Assembly (NCBI GenBank): GCA_026874595.1
Contig: CM049313.1
Coordinates: 33,383,159 to 33,447,158 of the forward strand
Source of the DNA: Sipunculus nudus
Taxonomy: Eukaryota; Annelida; Sipuncula; Golfingiida; Sipunculidae
Length of the DNA stretch: 64,000 nucleotides
Reading direction: 5' to 3'
Under the pieces are notes generated by a model. The model saw only the letters and a list, made by a program, of their open reading frames with translations. It was not told where the DNA came from and searched no databases. Positions within the stretch are counted from its first letter, which is position 1. Every line of letters starts with the position of its first letter. Below, piece by piece: positions 1-14,600 of this stretch. A program made the translations under genes and the position numbers.

Positions 1-1764
1 AGATTCATGAGATAACCTGAACAAAAATGTTAAATTATATGGTTTTTGTATGAACAGACAAAATATGCCTCTGTTTATCTGTATACATTAATAATGAAAG
101 CAATGTTAAAAGTTTACTGTCCACTTTAGAGGTGAAATTGGTTCATCATATCACAAGATCACAGATGTCAGGAAGGAGCAGGTGGCAGCTGGTGTGGTGA
201 TGGCGCCCACTCGGGTTGTAGAATTTCAAAATAATATTGACTTGAGCATATCTTGGTAGATATCAAATAAAATGTGATAAAACAAATATGGCAAAAATGG
301 GGGAGTCAGCACAGTTCCTGGAGAACATGTTAAGTAAAAAAAATTAAATTTGGGAACTGAGAAATTAGAAATTTGTCTTTTTTTTATTCAAGTTGTATAA
401 GATGCTCCAGGTCATTGCAGTTTGTTAATACTCTGCTTGGCTTTTTGTTTGCAAGGGTTTCAAATTTGAGATGTTTGCGAAAAAAGAAATTATCACAAAA
501 ATAAACCCAACCAACCTACACATGTGAACATTCATATTGTACAGCCTCATCAACTGACATCTTATGTAAGTTGTCCCTTCCTGAAGTATGGCAGTTTGAA
601 GATCGATACTTTAAATAATAAATATAGCTTTTTATGTTCCATCAGAGGCTCTAAATCAAATGCTTATCAATAATATCAGACCTTTTATCTACAAATATTG
701 AAGAAAGAATTTCTACTGGTATGGTGTTTCATTGGGTCCTCGTCAGATAATTGTATATATTATGAATATACTGGTTCATTATTGTGTTGTAAAATCGCTA
801 ACATTAAATCCTTTTGAAACACTGAAAAAAGGAAAATCACAAAATCTAACCTCGCTAATATGAAACCAACCACAATATACCAGGGTCAACATTGATGTGG
901 GTTCAGATTGGTAATATAAAACAGAAGACTACAAAGTGATACCACTTGACCTGGTTTATGCCAGGTCCAGATCATGTTTTGTATTGTGATGTTATCATCG
1001 TACTCAAGTACTTAACAAACACATATGTACATAACAAATTTTCATTAATCATACAGATAATGTTCAGTGTCATGCTGTCGGCCCGTGCAGTAGTTAATAG
1101 TGCCTAGTGCTTTTTAAATATGCATTTTAACTTTTCATTGAAGAATGTGTGACTAGCTTGGTGTTGCCTCATTTTGTGTGATACTAAACATGTTCAAATA
1201 AAGGTTTTTGCAAAAAATAAATGTTTTAAAGACTAAATGACTTGTGAACTACATATACATAGGCTGAATTATTCAAAATATAATTGTTTAAAATTTTGTC
1301 AATGAAAAGTACATAAATAAATAAATTTTATAAATAAGGGGAGATTGCATGTATGCAGATTAGGCCTGCACAATGCATATCTGGCAAAACAGATCATTAC
1401 ATATGATATAGTGAATTTTGTTAGTTCTACTTGGTATCCATGAGCAACACAGAGAAAATGTGCATGTTGCTGTGCCAGTGTATGTGTATGAGTTCTGGTA
1501 CAATATATACATAAGGAATCTTATATTAGTGCAGATGTTGAATTTTTAGGTAGTTTGGCTTTTTACTTGATCAGGAAATTAAAGATAATTAATACAATCT
1601 AAATTCACATACAGTAAAAAAACCTTAAACCAGACACCCCCCCCCCCCCTAATCATATTTTTGAATCTATATTCCTTTCAAGATGTTGAGATTAAAATGG
1701 GGTTGACTGTGTTTTCTTCAAGACATCTTACGCTAATTGTTTTAACATTTTTTTTGTTTTTCAG
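1..1764. other. 5' flank or upstream intron, no exon recognised
   Basis: AT-rich sequence with no cysteine-rich coding segment. A 43-codon open stretch at 131-259 is treated as a finding. A 13-C homopolymer lies at 1637-1649, inside a degenerate CAGTAAAA...TGACTGTG fragment of the TA-flanked MITE type. No convincing core promoter or signal-peptide exon was seen. Confidence 0.6.
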
Positions 1765-1879
1765 GCCTGACTGAATCACAAACATGTAACTGTTCGACCG
1801 ACTGTGCAAGCAACTGTCCTGCAGGAGATTATTTTGATGCAGCCACCAGTACTTGTCAGACATGTGATGCTGGCCACTA
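1765..1879 (+). CDS. Exon 1 of the window (phase 1 in, phase 2 out)
   Basis: The acceptor follows a T-rich tract ending tttttcag. The frame opens with the split Gly codon and reads LTESQTCNCSTDC, then SNCPAGDYF and CQTCDAGHY. It contributes about 38 residues with a Cys-rich start that is less regular than later modules. The donor is CTA|GTAAGT, with A rather than G as the last exon base, and splits a Tyr codon that is completed by exon 2 after an 8.5-kb intron. Two of the three frames are stopped within the exon, so the frame is unambiguous. An upstream exon ending in phase 1 is required but was not found in 1-1764. Confidence 0.85.
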
Positions 1880-4800
1880 GTAAGTTACATATTACACTCA
1901 AATGCTTATGTGGAAGAAGTTTCAGCCAATTATTTTTACCCATGTCTGTGTTTATCCGTATATATATTTGATGCTGTATTGAAGATGTGATTAATTTGAT
2001 GATCAGAGTAATATTAGTGAGAAGTGGGATTTGATGTAAAGAAGAGTTTTTTAATTACAGTGATACAGTATAAACTTCTATGTGTTAATTGTCACATTGA
2101 CATTGTATGTTTGTGTCATTGGCAGAGGTATTTGCTTACCATGAGCTCTCTAGTCACAGGTGACATCAGAGCACCATTAAATAAGCTACCAGTGGCCAGT
2201 CCAAAAGGCCCCCCATAACAAAAAGGCAATGAGCATGACTCAAGCATTTAGAATTTTTGGTTCAAGTGTATCAGGCTAGTGGTAAAAACTGTGGCAACTC
2301 ACCCCCCCCCCCCCTTATATTTTGTTATATCCATTGAGTTTGGATGATTACATGATGTACCATACTTCACCTCTGGTACGTTAACCAGATGCAGATGTTT
2401 GCATTATTGGATGTTCAAGTAGATCATTTGTTTGTCAGTTCACTGCTGAATGGTTATTTTATAATTTCATATGCATATTCAGATAAGATAAAGCATAATA
2501 TATAAACTATAGACCGTAAAACCTCAACATAAATACGAGAATTTTGTCTAACTCCATCAGAAATTTTTCCTTTGCATCACCTATGAGTCATCCAATTGTC
2601 TAATGTCCATGTTAATTACAAATAAAATCTAATTTGTAATAATATGAAACATGAATTGATATCTGAGTTAATATAACCTTACTGAAATACTTACTACCTT
2701 AGTTAATGTACTGACATAAGACATATATAACCAAGCAGTTATCAGTTGAAGATATAAAATAATATATATTTCACTATAATATTAATGGCAGAGCTTCAGA
2801 TTATATAAATTTTTCTTTATATAATCGTTACATATATGGTTTTGGTGAAGGACTAAGCATGCCCATGATAAAACACCCTGAGTCAGTCGGGTATTTAGGT
2901 ACACACATTAACACTCCTGAAGTTGCCCGGTGGGGAGCAGTATCAATGAAGTCCGGGTTATTGTTGGGTAAATATCGGTTGATTAGGATCCTGTGGACTG
3001 CCGACTCTATTATGAGTGGGTTGACCATTGATTGATCGCAGCCTTGTTCATATTGGTACACCGCTCGCTCTGTTTGATTGTTACCTTTAGATTGCTGCAA
3101 TTCAGCCTACCACTTTGTTTCTGTGGAGTATTGTAGTGTAGTTTGATACCTGTTGCGACTCATTCCTCGTCTTTCACTGACTACAGCCCATACTACCAAC
3201 ATGGTATATATTGTGTTAGTTTAATCAGTTAAATTTATCTTATATATGTTAAACATTACATATTATATAGAATCATTGCAGAATTCCTTATCTGATCAGA
3301 GTAGATAATGTCTGATGTAAAGTTCCATTCAGCTATTTTGGGTAGTATGCCAACTCTGTTGAATATTAGAAATTTAATTTTTAGGAACAAGACACAAAAT
3401 TACAGTCAATTTTTAGTTATTTTATACAAATATACAATATGTAGTAATGAATAATTATTAAATACAATAATTATCATTTAGTTTTCATGATATTAATCTC
3501 TTTATTCTGGATTCCAAGCAGCTTGGGCTTCTGAGATTTTTGTCTAAATACCAAGCTAGCACATAAAAAAACACAAGATATGTTAATCCATGATTACACT
3601 CATAAGAGGTCAAAATAAAAGTTGTAAAGGATCCTCAGTATTTTGTCATTTTATACCCTTTTAATGATATAAATTTGCTTGCATTCACATCAACCTGATC
3701 AGTTTATATCCGTTACCTAATGTGACATAGATTCCAGTTGAGAAAATGCTGCCCAACCTTGCTTACATTTGATCTCCAAACAAATAGTAAACCCTGTATA
3801 TGATTAATTCTTATGTTTTACAAACACCAAATACAGTAAAACCTCTTATGAACACCAGCAGGATCCATGTTTTTGTCCAAAGAAGAGAGGAGGCTGAGGT
3901 GCCTGTATTAGTAAGATTAATACCTCTTAAGTCCACTGTTCATATGATCACCTAAAGTGTCTGAATTTGAGACTTGTCCATATACATGTAGTACAAAGGT
4001 GCAGAGGTTTCCCTGTATATAATACACACAACAGTCAAGTTGCTTGAATTCTGACTTGAATACTGTATCTCCCATTGAGTGATTGCACCATTAGCTGCCA
4101 TGGGTGTCTGGACTTCCCATGTATAATTAGAACCTTTTGTTTTTGCCTAGCTGTTTAGTATGCAAACCAATACGTGCTTGAAGTGTGTTTTGGGACACTT
4201 ATGATGCAGTGTAAATTCACTGCCATGGACTAATGGATAATTTATGGTAATCTGAAGAATACTAACAGTGAAAAAGAACAAAATAAACAATTCTATGTTT
4301 GTTTTGTTATGTTTATTAATTGGCATCACATGATTTCAGTTATTTTTATTTTTAAATCACCAACCTTGTTCAAATTCAGTAAGTGTTATGGAGGGGTATT
4401 TGTTTTGCACTTGTGTGTTGCTATACTACCTGCCACACATTAAGTCACTATGGCTAGTGGCTTTGATACAATAACAATTTACCTACTTCAGTTGCCAGGC
4501 TGGCTTTAATTTTCATTTCCTGATGTAGCCAATCATGGTATACTCTACTCTTTACATGGTTTATTTTGTAGAAGTGTAGAAGGACCAAATGAGCTGGATG
4601 TGAGAGGGTTAATAATATATGATATTATGGGGGCAACTTTAAATTGGAAAAATAACGAAATTACACAGTTTTGATTTCTCCAAGTAAGATGACCAGTATA
4701 AGATAATGTTCATGGTGGGTCACTAAATATTCTTTCTATAAATATTGTTTCAACACATCTGAAACTGTCAGTTGGAAATCAGTTTTTTACCAATGACAGA

Positions 4801-7800
4801 CTGTTGCTTCTCTTTGTTTTTACAATTACCACATGCTTTACTGTACCGGTGTTATCTTTTATTAGAATATGTTACATGTAACCTTATATATGTAACCTTA
4901 TTACAACCAATTGTCTAGACAGTGTTACTCAGTTAAGCAATATCTTATCTGAGAATTTCATACCATCAGATATGTTTCTTGTATATTATACAGGTAATAC
5001 AATTTTTTAAAAGTTCAAACCCATTTTGCCCGCATATTCCCGACTGTCCTTGACAAATTAGGAAAAATAAAACCCTGGGGCTGGGTTTGCTTGCACTACT
5101 CTGAATAAATATTTACAATTTAAATAAAATAATAATTATGAAATCACATTTATATTATTGGCCAGAGATCACTATATCTAACACAGTGAATTCTGTGTAA
5201 TAAGACCATGTGGGACTGGCCAAAAGTGGTGTTAATTCACAAGTAGTCTTATTAGACAGGATAGTTATAACCAATGTGAACGCTTTCAGTTCACTCAGAA
5301 GTGGTCTTAATAGACAGGTGGCCTTATTAGACAGGTGGTCTTTCAGGCAGGTTCCACTGTATAAGCTTTCCAGAGAACACAGTCTTGCATACTTTCCATA
5401 GCTAAATATTACTGGAGCCAAACAGGGAAGAATGTCTGTTGAAGATCGTGTCACGGAGTAGTGGTGCAACCTTAACAATCTCAGAGAAGTCATTTCTGCA
5501 GTGTTATACAATCCACTGCAGCAAGTTCAGGTTGTGTAAACGCAGGTGTTGTGTAAATCATCTTTGGGTAAGTTTGGCAAAAGCTCTTTGGAAATTTAAT
5601 CATATTGGCCTAACCGTTCAGGGTCTTCGGCTATTCATAAGTGTTTATACCCTGCTATGACGACCGTGTCATGTGTGTGTTTGTCCACTGCACTTGAAAA
5701 TATGTAATAACAATACTAAATGTGGGTCTGCCGGCTGGTGAGGGACCTTCACATAATAGTCTTCTATCAGCTCCGGAGTGCTTCAGCTCCTAAGTAAGCA
5801 GAATTTGCGTCTTAAGTACAGTCCACTGTGTCAGCCAAGTGACCCGGAGTGTGCCCAACACCTGAAGTTAGCGCTGAATTTAGCATTTTCCTGGGTCCCC
5901 TGAATGGTTGTATAAGTTGCCTATCTGGAGAGTAGTGGTTCAGCTGCAGGAGTTGCTGTTACATATGAAACAAATAAACACCCAACAAATAATCATGTGT
6001 GACTGAGTGCATTGTGACTTTATGTAATGCATGTCTTGTACAGATTGTGCAAGGCTTGCATAGTTTTGCTGATACTTTCATAATGCATCAAGAATCTAAT
6101 GCAGACATACAGAGTTTAAAAGCAAATAAAATTTACATATTTAATGAGTATTTTTCCAAGTTTCTCACACCTTATGGACTCAGACATTTTTATCATATAT
6201 TACAGATTGTTTTGTTACCATTTGTATTATTCTGATATGTGTGTTGGCATATTGCACATGATACATAGCATAAACATTGTATGCTGTAAGATAATTAAAA
6301 AATGAATAAATAAATGAATTATACCCCTAGTTTTTGGTAAATTTAATAGGTATAAAACTATAATGTGTGCAGTACATTTATTTAGCACTATTGTATCCTA
6401 TCTGTACAACAGAAATTTCATTATTTTTTCTTTAACATTGTAATTGTGTTAAGATATATCTCCTGTTTCATTCTGTGTAAGATTATTTTTCTCAGATAAA
6501 TACCCCTATTGTAACTACTGATGAGATTTGTTCAAATAGAGAAATGACCTCATGTTTATTCTGTACTGAAGGCTATAACACACCCTTATGTGGATAGAAA
6601 GTGAACATGAGTATATACCTACAGGCAGTGGGCTTGTTCATTTAGACTTGGCACATTGCCAAATCCAAGTATTAAATGGACAAATCTAACCCTCCTTTCT
6701 CTGTGAATCCACTCCATTTTATTATAGGAATGTTGAAATGTTTTATGGAGGAAATTTATTTATGATAACTTTGCACATTTTTTACTGTATTAGTCCACTC
6801 AGAAGTGTGTACTTTGGCCTTAAAGGCTTTGACAAATTAATGTTCAACATTGATTAGTATTGACGTTACATTAGAGACCAAGACTTGGTCATATGAACTT
6901 GATTTAGTGATTTATCACCAGTAAAGGACCCTCTGAGTGCAGAAAAGCAAGAATTGCCATAACTTCTATATGCCAAAAGGCGTCTTCTGTTAATTTTCTG
7001 ATTGCCCAAGCTGGATTATTAATGAATAGATGAAACCCTTTAGCATTGAAAGAATCCATGTATTCTCTCTATTCTTTTGTTATTAATGTAAAAATATTGA
7101 GAATACATGAATGTGACAGATGATAAACTTGATAAACCAAAGAAATTTACCTGATACTTGTCCATGATAACCATAGCTTTGACTTCATATCCAAGTAGGC
7201 ATTTAGATAAGGCTGAATATGACCTACTAGGAGTCATTAAGGCAAAACCATGCTTAGACCTACACTGCAACACTAGTCTATACAATGGTTTTCAAAATCA
7301 TCACCACTTACCAGTACATCCAATAATCTAGGAATTACACTATGAGAGATTTATTCCCACCAAAAAAAGACAAATATGAGTGTTCAAGTCCTATCCAAAT
7401 ATTAAATGCCAATGTTTCATGTCATAATTTTGTAAATTAGCCAATCTTGAAAATTATGACAGACATGTCTAATTGTTGGACAAACATTCAGCAGTCAGGT
7501 CTGGAACTTTATCGGAATATCAGGTTATTAGATACTCTTTTTGTACAAATGGCGCAGTTGACTAAAGAAACAAAAAGTTAACAGTTAATTTGGTTTATTT
7601 TGAATAATTATTATATTGATATTATGGATCCAAGTCAGTTCCCAAAATAATCATCATTTCTTTGTATCAAGCATCATGTCCATACTAAATTTGTTCAGAA
7701 CCAATTCATCAATGTTTAAAGTTATTGTGTATACAGAAAAATAGACCAGCAAGCAAAAGACAGACAAACAGGACATGGGTTCATTAATGTATAACCTTAT

Positions 7801-10800
7801 ATTTTTTACTGTAGGGATAATAGGATACCTGAGCCATGTCCTCATTATTATAATTATGAAAATATCACTTCTGTAGTCCCAGCACCACCTTGTGTTCCTA
7901 TATTAGCTGCCTTTTAATTAAAATGAGAGCCATTTAAACAACTAAATCATTTAAAGTTTGACTGCTAGATGGTGCTGATAAACAAAAGTGGTATTACTGT
8001 AAATAACATGAATCCTTCCTAATTTTCCACATTATGCTTGTTATAGTTGTACAAATTATGTTATACATTGCCTCAAATATTTTCTAAAAATTTTCTATTT
8101 ATGGTTCGTTATGAACCATGCTGGGTTTTACAGGTTCATCAGTTTGCTGAAATATGTTATTAGCCTTCAAAGTTATGCAATTTTTGTACCTTTCTTTATG
8201 GCCCAAACAAGGTTTCTGAATATCACGTGACTCCGGTATACCTTCTTTCATGCTGACCTAAACAGGACAGTTTTTAGCCGTAACTTGGTCTGGAGACAAA
8301 GTTGTTGATCTCGGGTAAATATTTAATCAATATTATGAGAGCAAACAGTAGCTTTGTGTATTTTCCACTTAATTTCCTCTCTTGTTGTGTGCAAACATGC
8401 CTGAAGCGTGTGCTTGTCAATGGTGGCTGTGTTGATTTACGTTCTTGTTTATGTATAAGAGCCTTCTAAAATATTATGAACACCAATGACCACTCCAGTA
8501 TGCACGATACAAATCATGGTTGCCAATCCTGAAACTTTACTAAAATATTATTCTTTTAATTTTCAGTAATTAACAAAAGAAACACATTGTTTGTTGGTTT
8601 TTTACATGCCACTTGGAGTAGTTTTCATCTGATATAGAAGCTCTTTTTTTAGCATGGCACGTTATTGTGCAGTTGTCAATATGATATTGACTGGTCTTCA
8701 TATTTGACTAAAGTTATGACTATTTCTGCTCTCATGGTTACACTGAGAATATTAGTAGTGAAGACATTTGGGTGAGGGTTGGAGAGTTACTTTTCATGGG
8801 CAATGTTCTCTTGGAATATGCTTGGAATTATTATTACCAGAAAACTCATTGAAACCCATGGGAATTTAATATAACATTTGTTTATAATTTGCTAGAAACT
8901 CCTTCAGAATTAGACTGACTCAGTGATCAATAGTTCCACACAAACGTTCCACTTTTGATCCCAATATGCCATTAATTTAATAAAGATGGTCAGTTTACTG
9001 TTATGTATATGGACTATGCCAATAGAGTATCTCATGAAAGGATACATATATATATTAATTTTCACAATAAACAAATATAAAGTATACTAGATGTATGCAG
9101 TAGCCAAGCAATCACTGGAAGCTCACAGGTCCACAGTCGAGTGATAATGGGAAAATGGCTATGGATTGTATGAACTGGGGAAAAAGGTCAAGGTCAAAAA
9201 TATATATTAGTTGCAAATCTGTGACCTAGGACTATCAGTATGTCAACATTACAGTTTATGAAAATCATCAGCTTTAGAGATCTAGCTCAAACAGAAAATG
9301 TCAGAAGAAGGAAAAATAAAGAAAAAATAATTGAAATAGATGATTACCCCCTCCAAATTTGGATTCAGAAATAGTCATCAGCCCCTAGTTTAAACCTCTC
9401 CTTCCAGCAAGGGTGGTGGTGGAGGCTTTGATATAAATATGTATTCAAGGTCTATTTTTCTACCTTGCCTATAGAATAGAAATTCCTTTCATAAAATTTA
9501 TATTCAAGCCATGAATAAAATTTTATTCCTTTCAGCATTTCTTTTAGTGATCATTATGAAATTATGTTTTATTTGGAGCCACCAAACAGCAGGTTATATA
9601 TTTAAACTATTAAAGTAGCATCACATTTATTTTCATCCCATAAATATAGTGTAGTTTAGTTTTGTTCATTTGGCTGAGGAAAGTCATGTATTGGCTGAAG
9701 GTGGCACTTCTTTTCAGATGATACCATATTTAAATGACATTTTTACAAGTGATGTAGACTTGTGTACTTTCTCATGGACTCTAGTTTCAGATTGGAACTC
9801 AAGGGTCCCTGACTCGGACGTGTACTCAGATCAGAGATCAGGACTAGAGAAACAGCCAAGTCCATCTCGAGTTCAGTAAATAAAAAACATAGAAATTGCC
9901 GTCAAGCCTAATGTCCAGATTGAAAAACATACCATAAAGGAAATGTGTTCAGAAAATGATAATAAATTTACGACATAAATATAGCTTAAGATATATGATA
10001 TATACTCAGTCTGTGTATCAGGTTTTAAATGTACTTCAATAATATTAAAAGTAAAAAAAGCATGTTCGAACGAAAAAGAAAATTTTAGAGGTCCTATTTA
10101 AAAATGCTTTTTTGACAAAGGCATTTTTAACTCAGACTCACTCAGTCTAATACTTGAGTTCCAAAAGACATGAACTAGAAGAAGGCAGACTAGAATTCAC
10201 ACTTCAAGGACTTGTACTCATGTGGCCTGGACTCAGACTTGTACTTGGACTTGTACTCTAGTGGCTCTGACTCAGACTCACACTTGGACTCAGACAGTCT
10301 GGACTGGACTACAACACTTAATTATCAGTGGATCCAATGTTTCTTATTTATCCAACAGCTGTCCAGGTGGCACTTCTTCCAGAACAGCATGTCCGGCAGG
10401 AACAGCCAATAACAATCCTGGAAGGTCTGCATCGGGCGACTGCACATCATGCTCAGCCACTCAGATAAGCGCTGCAGGTTCATCAGCATGCGTGGAATGC
10501 CCGGCCGGACACAGTTGTACTAAGCCAAACACAAAGACGTCCTGCGCCAGTGGGACCTACTCTCTAACAGGCGAGATGACATGCACCACCTGTCCGGCTG
10601 GAAAAATCTGTCCAACTACCACCAACGCACCACAGGTGAGGACTAACATGCTAATAATCATCTACACAACGTCCTTGTTCAATTTCAATATTTATTTAAC
10701 TATTCCAGCGTATTACCTGTTCTTGCATAGGTCTTGTAAATTTTCTGAAAGATTGCCCTGCAATACACCTGTTCAGAAGTTATATTAAATTTCTCAGGAT

Positions 10801-11632
10801 TTTGGTGAAAGCATGGTCCCTGACATTTTAGGACCAACAATGGGCGTTCCTGAAGTGTGACCACTGAGGAGTTGACCCACTGTCATTTATACTTAAGAGT
10901 CAGAATCCCTTGTCAGTTATAGATTTAGGATGTGTTGAATATTCACAAATGAAATACAGGAAAATCTCGAAAACATGACCAACTATAGGATTTTGATGGT
11001 CATCTCAGGCTTTTTAGACCAGCAATAATCTTGTGAGACCAGCAGTCATATGCTTGGTGGGGACCAAAATTTGTGGTCATTATAGAGTGGTGGTCATATT
11101 ACTGGGGTGGTCATTTGGGTAAGTTTTAATGTATAAGATTATTACTGCATGTTCAGTTGTGCATTTTGACTTTGTTTCTTTTTTTTCACCTGTGCACCAG
11201 TATTTAATGTAATAATTAAAGATTATATATAGAGGATTATTGTAAAGATTGTTACATATAACTCTTGGCTTCTTATATGTTCAAATTTGCTTATATTCTA
11301 TTTCCAATATTATATGTCTATTATCTGCTGTCCTGTCTAAAAGCAGTGGTATTCTTAGTTACTTGCAGTTCTGCCACTAGAAAATAAAAAAAATAATACT
11401 TTTTTTCAGGCAAGACTACTTTTTAAACTTTCTCAAAGGTTTTAAGTGGTTAATATTTTTTATACTTTTTATCTCAAGTCATCATCTTCAGGTGGTGACT
11501 CGGCTGTTTTCCTGAACCAATAAAGTACACTAAACATGCTTTGTCAATATTTAGTAAGAGTGGCATTTATTTGCAATGATTTTTTTCTGTTTTGCCAGTG
11601 TTTTACAAAATCACTGAATGTATGGAATACTG

Positions 11633-11699
<67 letters not shown>

Positions 11700-14600
11700 A
11701 ACATGATAAGACAACAGTATGTTTGCTATAGAAAGTCAATATTTAAGTTAAATTTTAACTAGAATTCAGCATTCTAAGGATCGCAAACTCCACCATATTT
11801 GCATTCATTTATTTGGCCCCAGTTCATTCATGCATAAATGACTGTACATTTGAGAATATTCCTTGATGACATTCCTGAATCCAGATCATGTGCTGGATCC
11901 ATACCAAAATCTAACTGATTCTTATTGGCCCAATCTTTAAATGCCCTGAAAAGTTAATGAGATTCTGTTTATGATTGCATAAGTTATATTGTGAACAAAC
12001 ACACAAACACAGGCAGTTATTAGGTATGACACCATATAACTCCAACAGGAAATGACTAAATGTAAACACAGAACACCGTAACAACGACAGTTCTTCTCTG
12101 ATATATTTATACAACCAGAAGTAAAAGGCAAACCTGAACCATATGTGGCCTCTTGAGGTTCAACACTGCATGGAAATGGTAATCATTGAATGACAGGGTG
12201 CAACTGGTATGTAGAGAAGAATTCTTAAGTAAATAAACACTAGACATTTTCATTTACAATACCACATGTGTGCCTAGATACCGTAATGGGCCTCACAAAC
12301 CTGAATCATTCTGTTAAAAACTGAAACAGATATAAAGGGGATTTTAGGAGCATTAAGTGTAATTATATTTAATTTCACCACCCAGGGTTTTGTCCACCTG
12401 TTTTTTGGCACTTTCAAGAGAGCATATAGACCTGTGTATTAAAATAAAAAAAAACTGTACTTTGATTTGACGACCTAATATGGCAATAAAAATTTGATTA
12501 ATGAAAACTATGTTTCATTGCTTTGAGGGTGATTTACCAAGACATATAATTACATTTTAAATGTCTACCTGCACAGATAGGCATCCTATTTTAACTTGAT
12601 AATTCTGTTTTTCTAGAGTGTTTACATGATAACATTCAATCAGTATTTTTCTATTAATGTATTTATTGTTGCTTGTGATCAGTGACCATGAATAGTGACC
12701 TTAACATTGGTAAACTGTTGTAAAAAAATTGACTATGTCTAATTGGATTAAATTAATTGAATTCTTACATATTCTGGATTGGTCCATTGTTGTTAATTTC
12801 ATTTTTGACTCATATTTCTTTCTTGCAATATAACTTTTTCTGCTTGAAAAAAGACCCCCCCCCCCCCTTTTCCTTCCAAAAAAAAAGTTAACAGGGTTGT
12901 ACAGTGGAGTAGAGTTTTTGTAAAGCAGAAATATAGTCTACGAACTGGTATCAGATTACCCTAAGTGCATTGTATTTGTGTAAATATAATAAATAAAAAA
13001 AAAAAAATAAATCATGCCCCTTAAGAAGTTTCTTTCCTTATACTTGCTAATTAAATATGTATAAACCAAATTATTAAGAAGAATGAAGCACAAGATATCA
13101 CAAAAAAAAAATTTAACACTGATACAGGAATTCTTAAGTATGGGTCAGTTGGATAAATGGGTTTAAGTCAATGAAAACTGTGTATTAAGACCAACTGTGT
13201 GACATGTGGTCCTATAAGACAGGTTCTATTGTACTTCAATTTTGAGTGTATAATTTTCTTACCAGTCTTCCTTAGGCTCAGTATTACTGAAATTTATTGT
13301 ATGTGAGTTTTTTTTTTTTTGGACAAAGACTGTAGACATGTAGCCCTGCCTGGGCTTCAGTGTATTGATGACTGCTAAAATGCTTCAAATGTAATGTGAT
13401 TCTATGTACCAATAGACGCGACATAACTCAGTTCTAGCTCTTATCACTAAAGCCCTATAAAGTCCGTATGGTGAATCCCTGATATTTGCATATTAGGGCG
13501 TCACAAGGCTCCTGACGATTCCCTCGCATTTGCATAACAGGCCGCCTGGCCTTCTGTGAATGGCATCATTGCTATGAGGAGGCTAAAAGCGTCTCATAGG
13601 CAATAGATAGCTCAACCCGCTTGGTAATATTCGCAATGAAATCATGCATGTTTTCAGAAAGTCCATACATGGACCTTCGTGTCCTGTGATTTATCTCTGC
13701 TGTTGGAACATACGGTCCATGGGCCAAATTTAAGTGCATTGTAGACAATGTCGCATCGATTTTGTACTGTGTATTTGTTAGTGTTCAAGTTACACATGAA
13801 AGTCGTGCCACTGTTAAGCAGCTAACACTCTGAAGATTGCGATTGTTTCAGTCAGCCGGTACATGAATAACAGTTTGACTGCGTTCGTCACGCGTGGACC
13901 TGAATATCTCACGGTGATTGCCTGAGCTGGAGACGCATTTTAAACAGGCCTGCTGTGATAAGCGATGGTCTGAGGCTGAGGGTTATATATAGTGTTTAAA
14001 ATCTTGCCGTACTCAAATAGCCGAGGACCTAGACATATTAAGATGGATAAAATGGGAATATATATATAGCAAGCTGGAAGCCCACACCAGGCGGTTACTG
14101 AATTAACTATGTTGGTTTTGAACAAGATTCTGGGAAAGACCACTATATAATTATTCCTTACGTCACTGGGAAACACCTTAGTTCAGTGAGGTGGTGATGT
14201 GTGGCGCTGACTGTCCAAAAACGGCCCAAGTTTACCAGTTGATGAAATAATAGGGTCAGAGAGTAGTAATAATTTATGTTAGTTGCCGCGTGGTAATAGT
14301 ATACCGGCACTATGTGCAACACAGTGAGAGATGTTTGGTTTCTCTGTCAGACCCATTTCATTGACTGGGCCAGTCTAGAAGACATGTTAAACTGTAGATC
14401 ATAAGCCTGAGACGTAATATGATATTATGATTTAAATATATAGAGACTGATATTAACATGGTGCTTATCACATAAATATATGGCCAACAAATCTTCTTAT
14501 CACCTTATCATCTGCACTGCACCTTAGTCTGGTCATTAGCAGCCCAGACCATGATGGCTTTAAGGATAGCAGTCATATGGTATGTGTCCAGTATGTATGT

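Larger units (their letters stand above)
1880..10358 (+). other. Intron 1 (8.5 kb)
   Basis: Bounded by GTAAGT and CAACAG. It holds MITEs at 3834-4015 and 5184-5359, a poly-C tract at 2302-2314 and a degenerate satellite near its 3' end. Two stretches of more balanced composition, about 2830-3200 and 5640-5960, give no recognisable protein in any frame. Otherwise nothing beyond AT-rich unique sequence is seen. Confidence 0.75.

Noticed and set aside
1463-1536. A possible first coding exon (MCMLLCQCMCMSSG)
   Set aside because: It has no good donor after it, an unlikely leader composition and no promoter signal; probably chance.
2828-3100. 90-codon reverse-strand open frame in a less AT-rich patch
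   Set aside because: No recognisable motif, splice borders or repeats; probably an old insertion.
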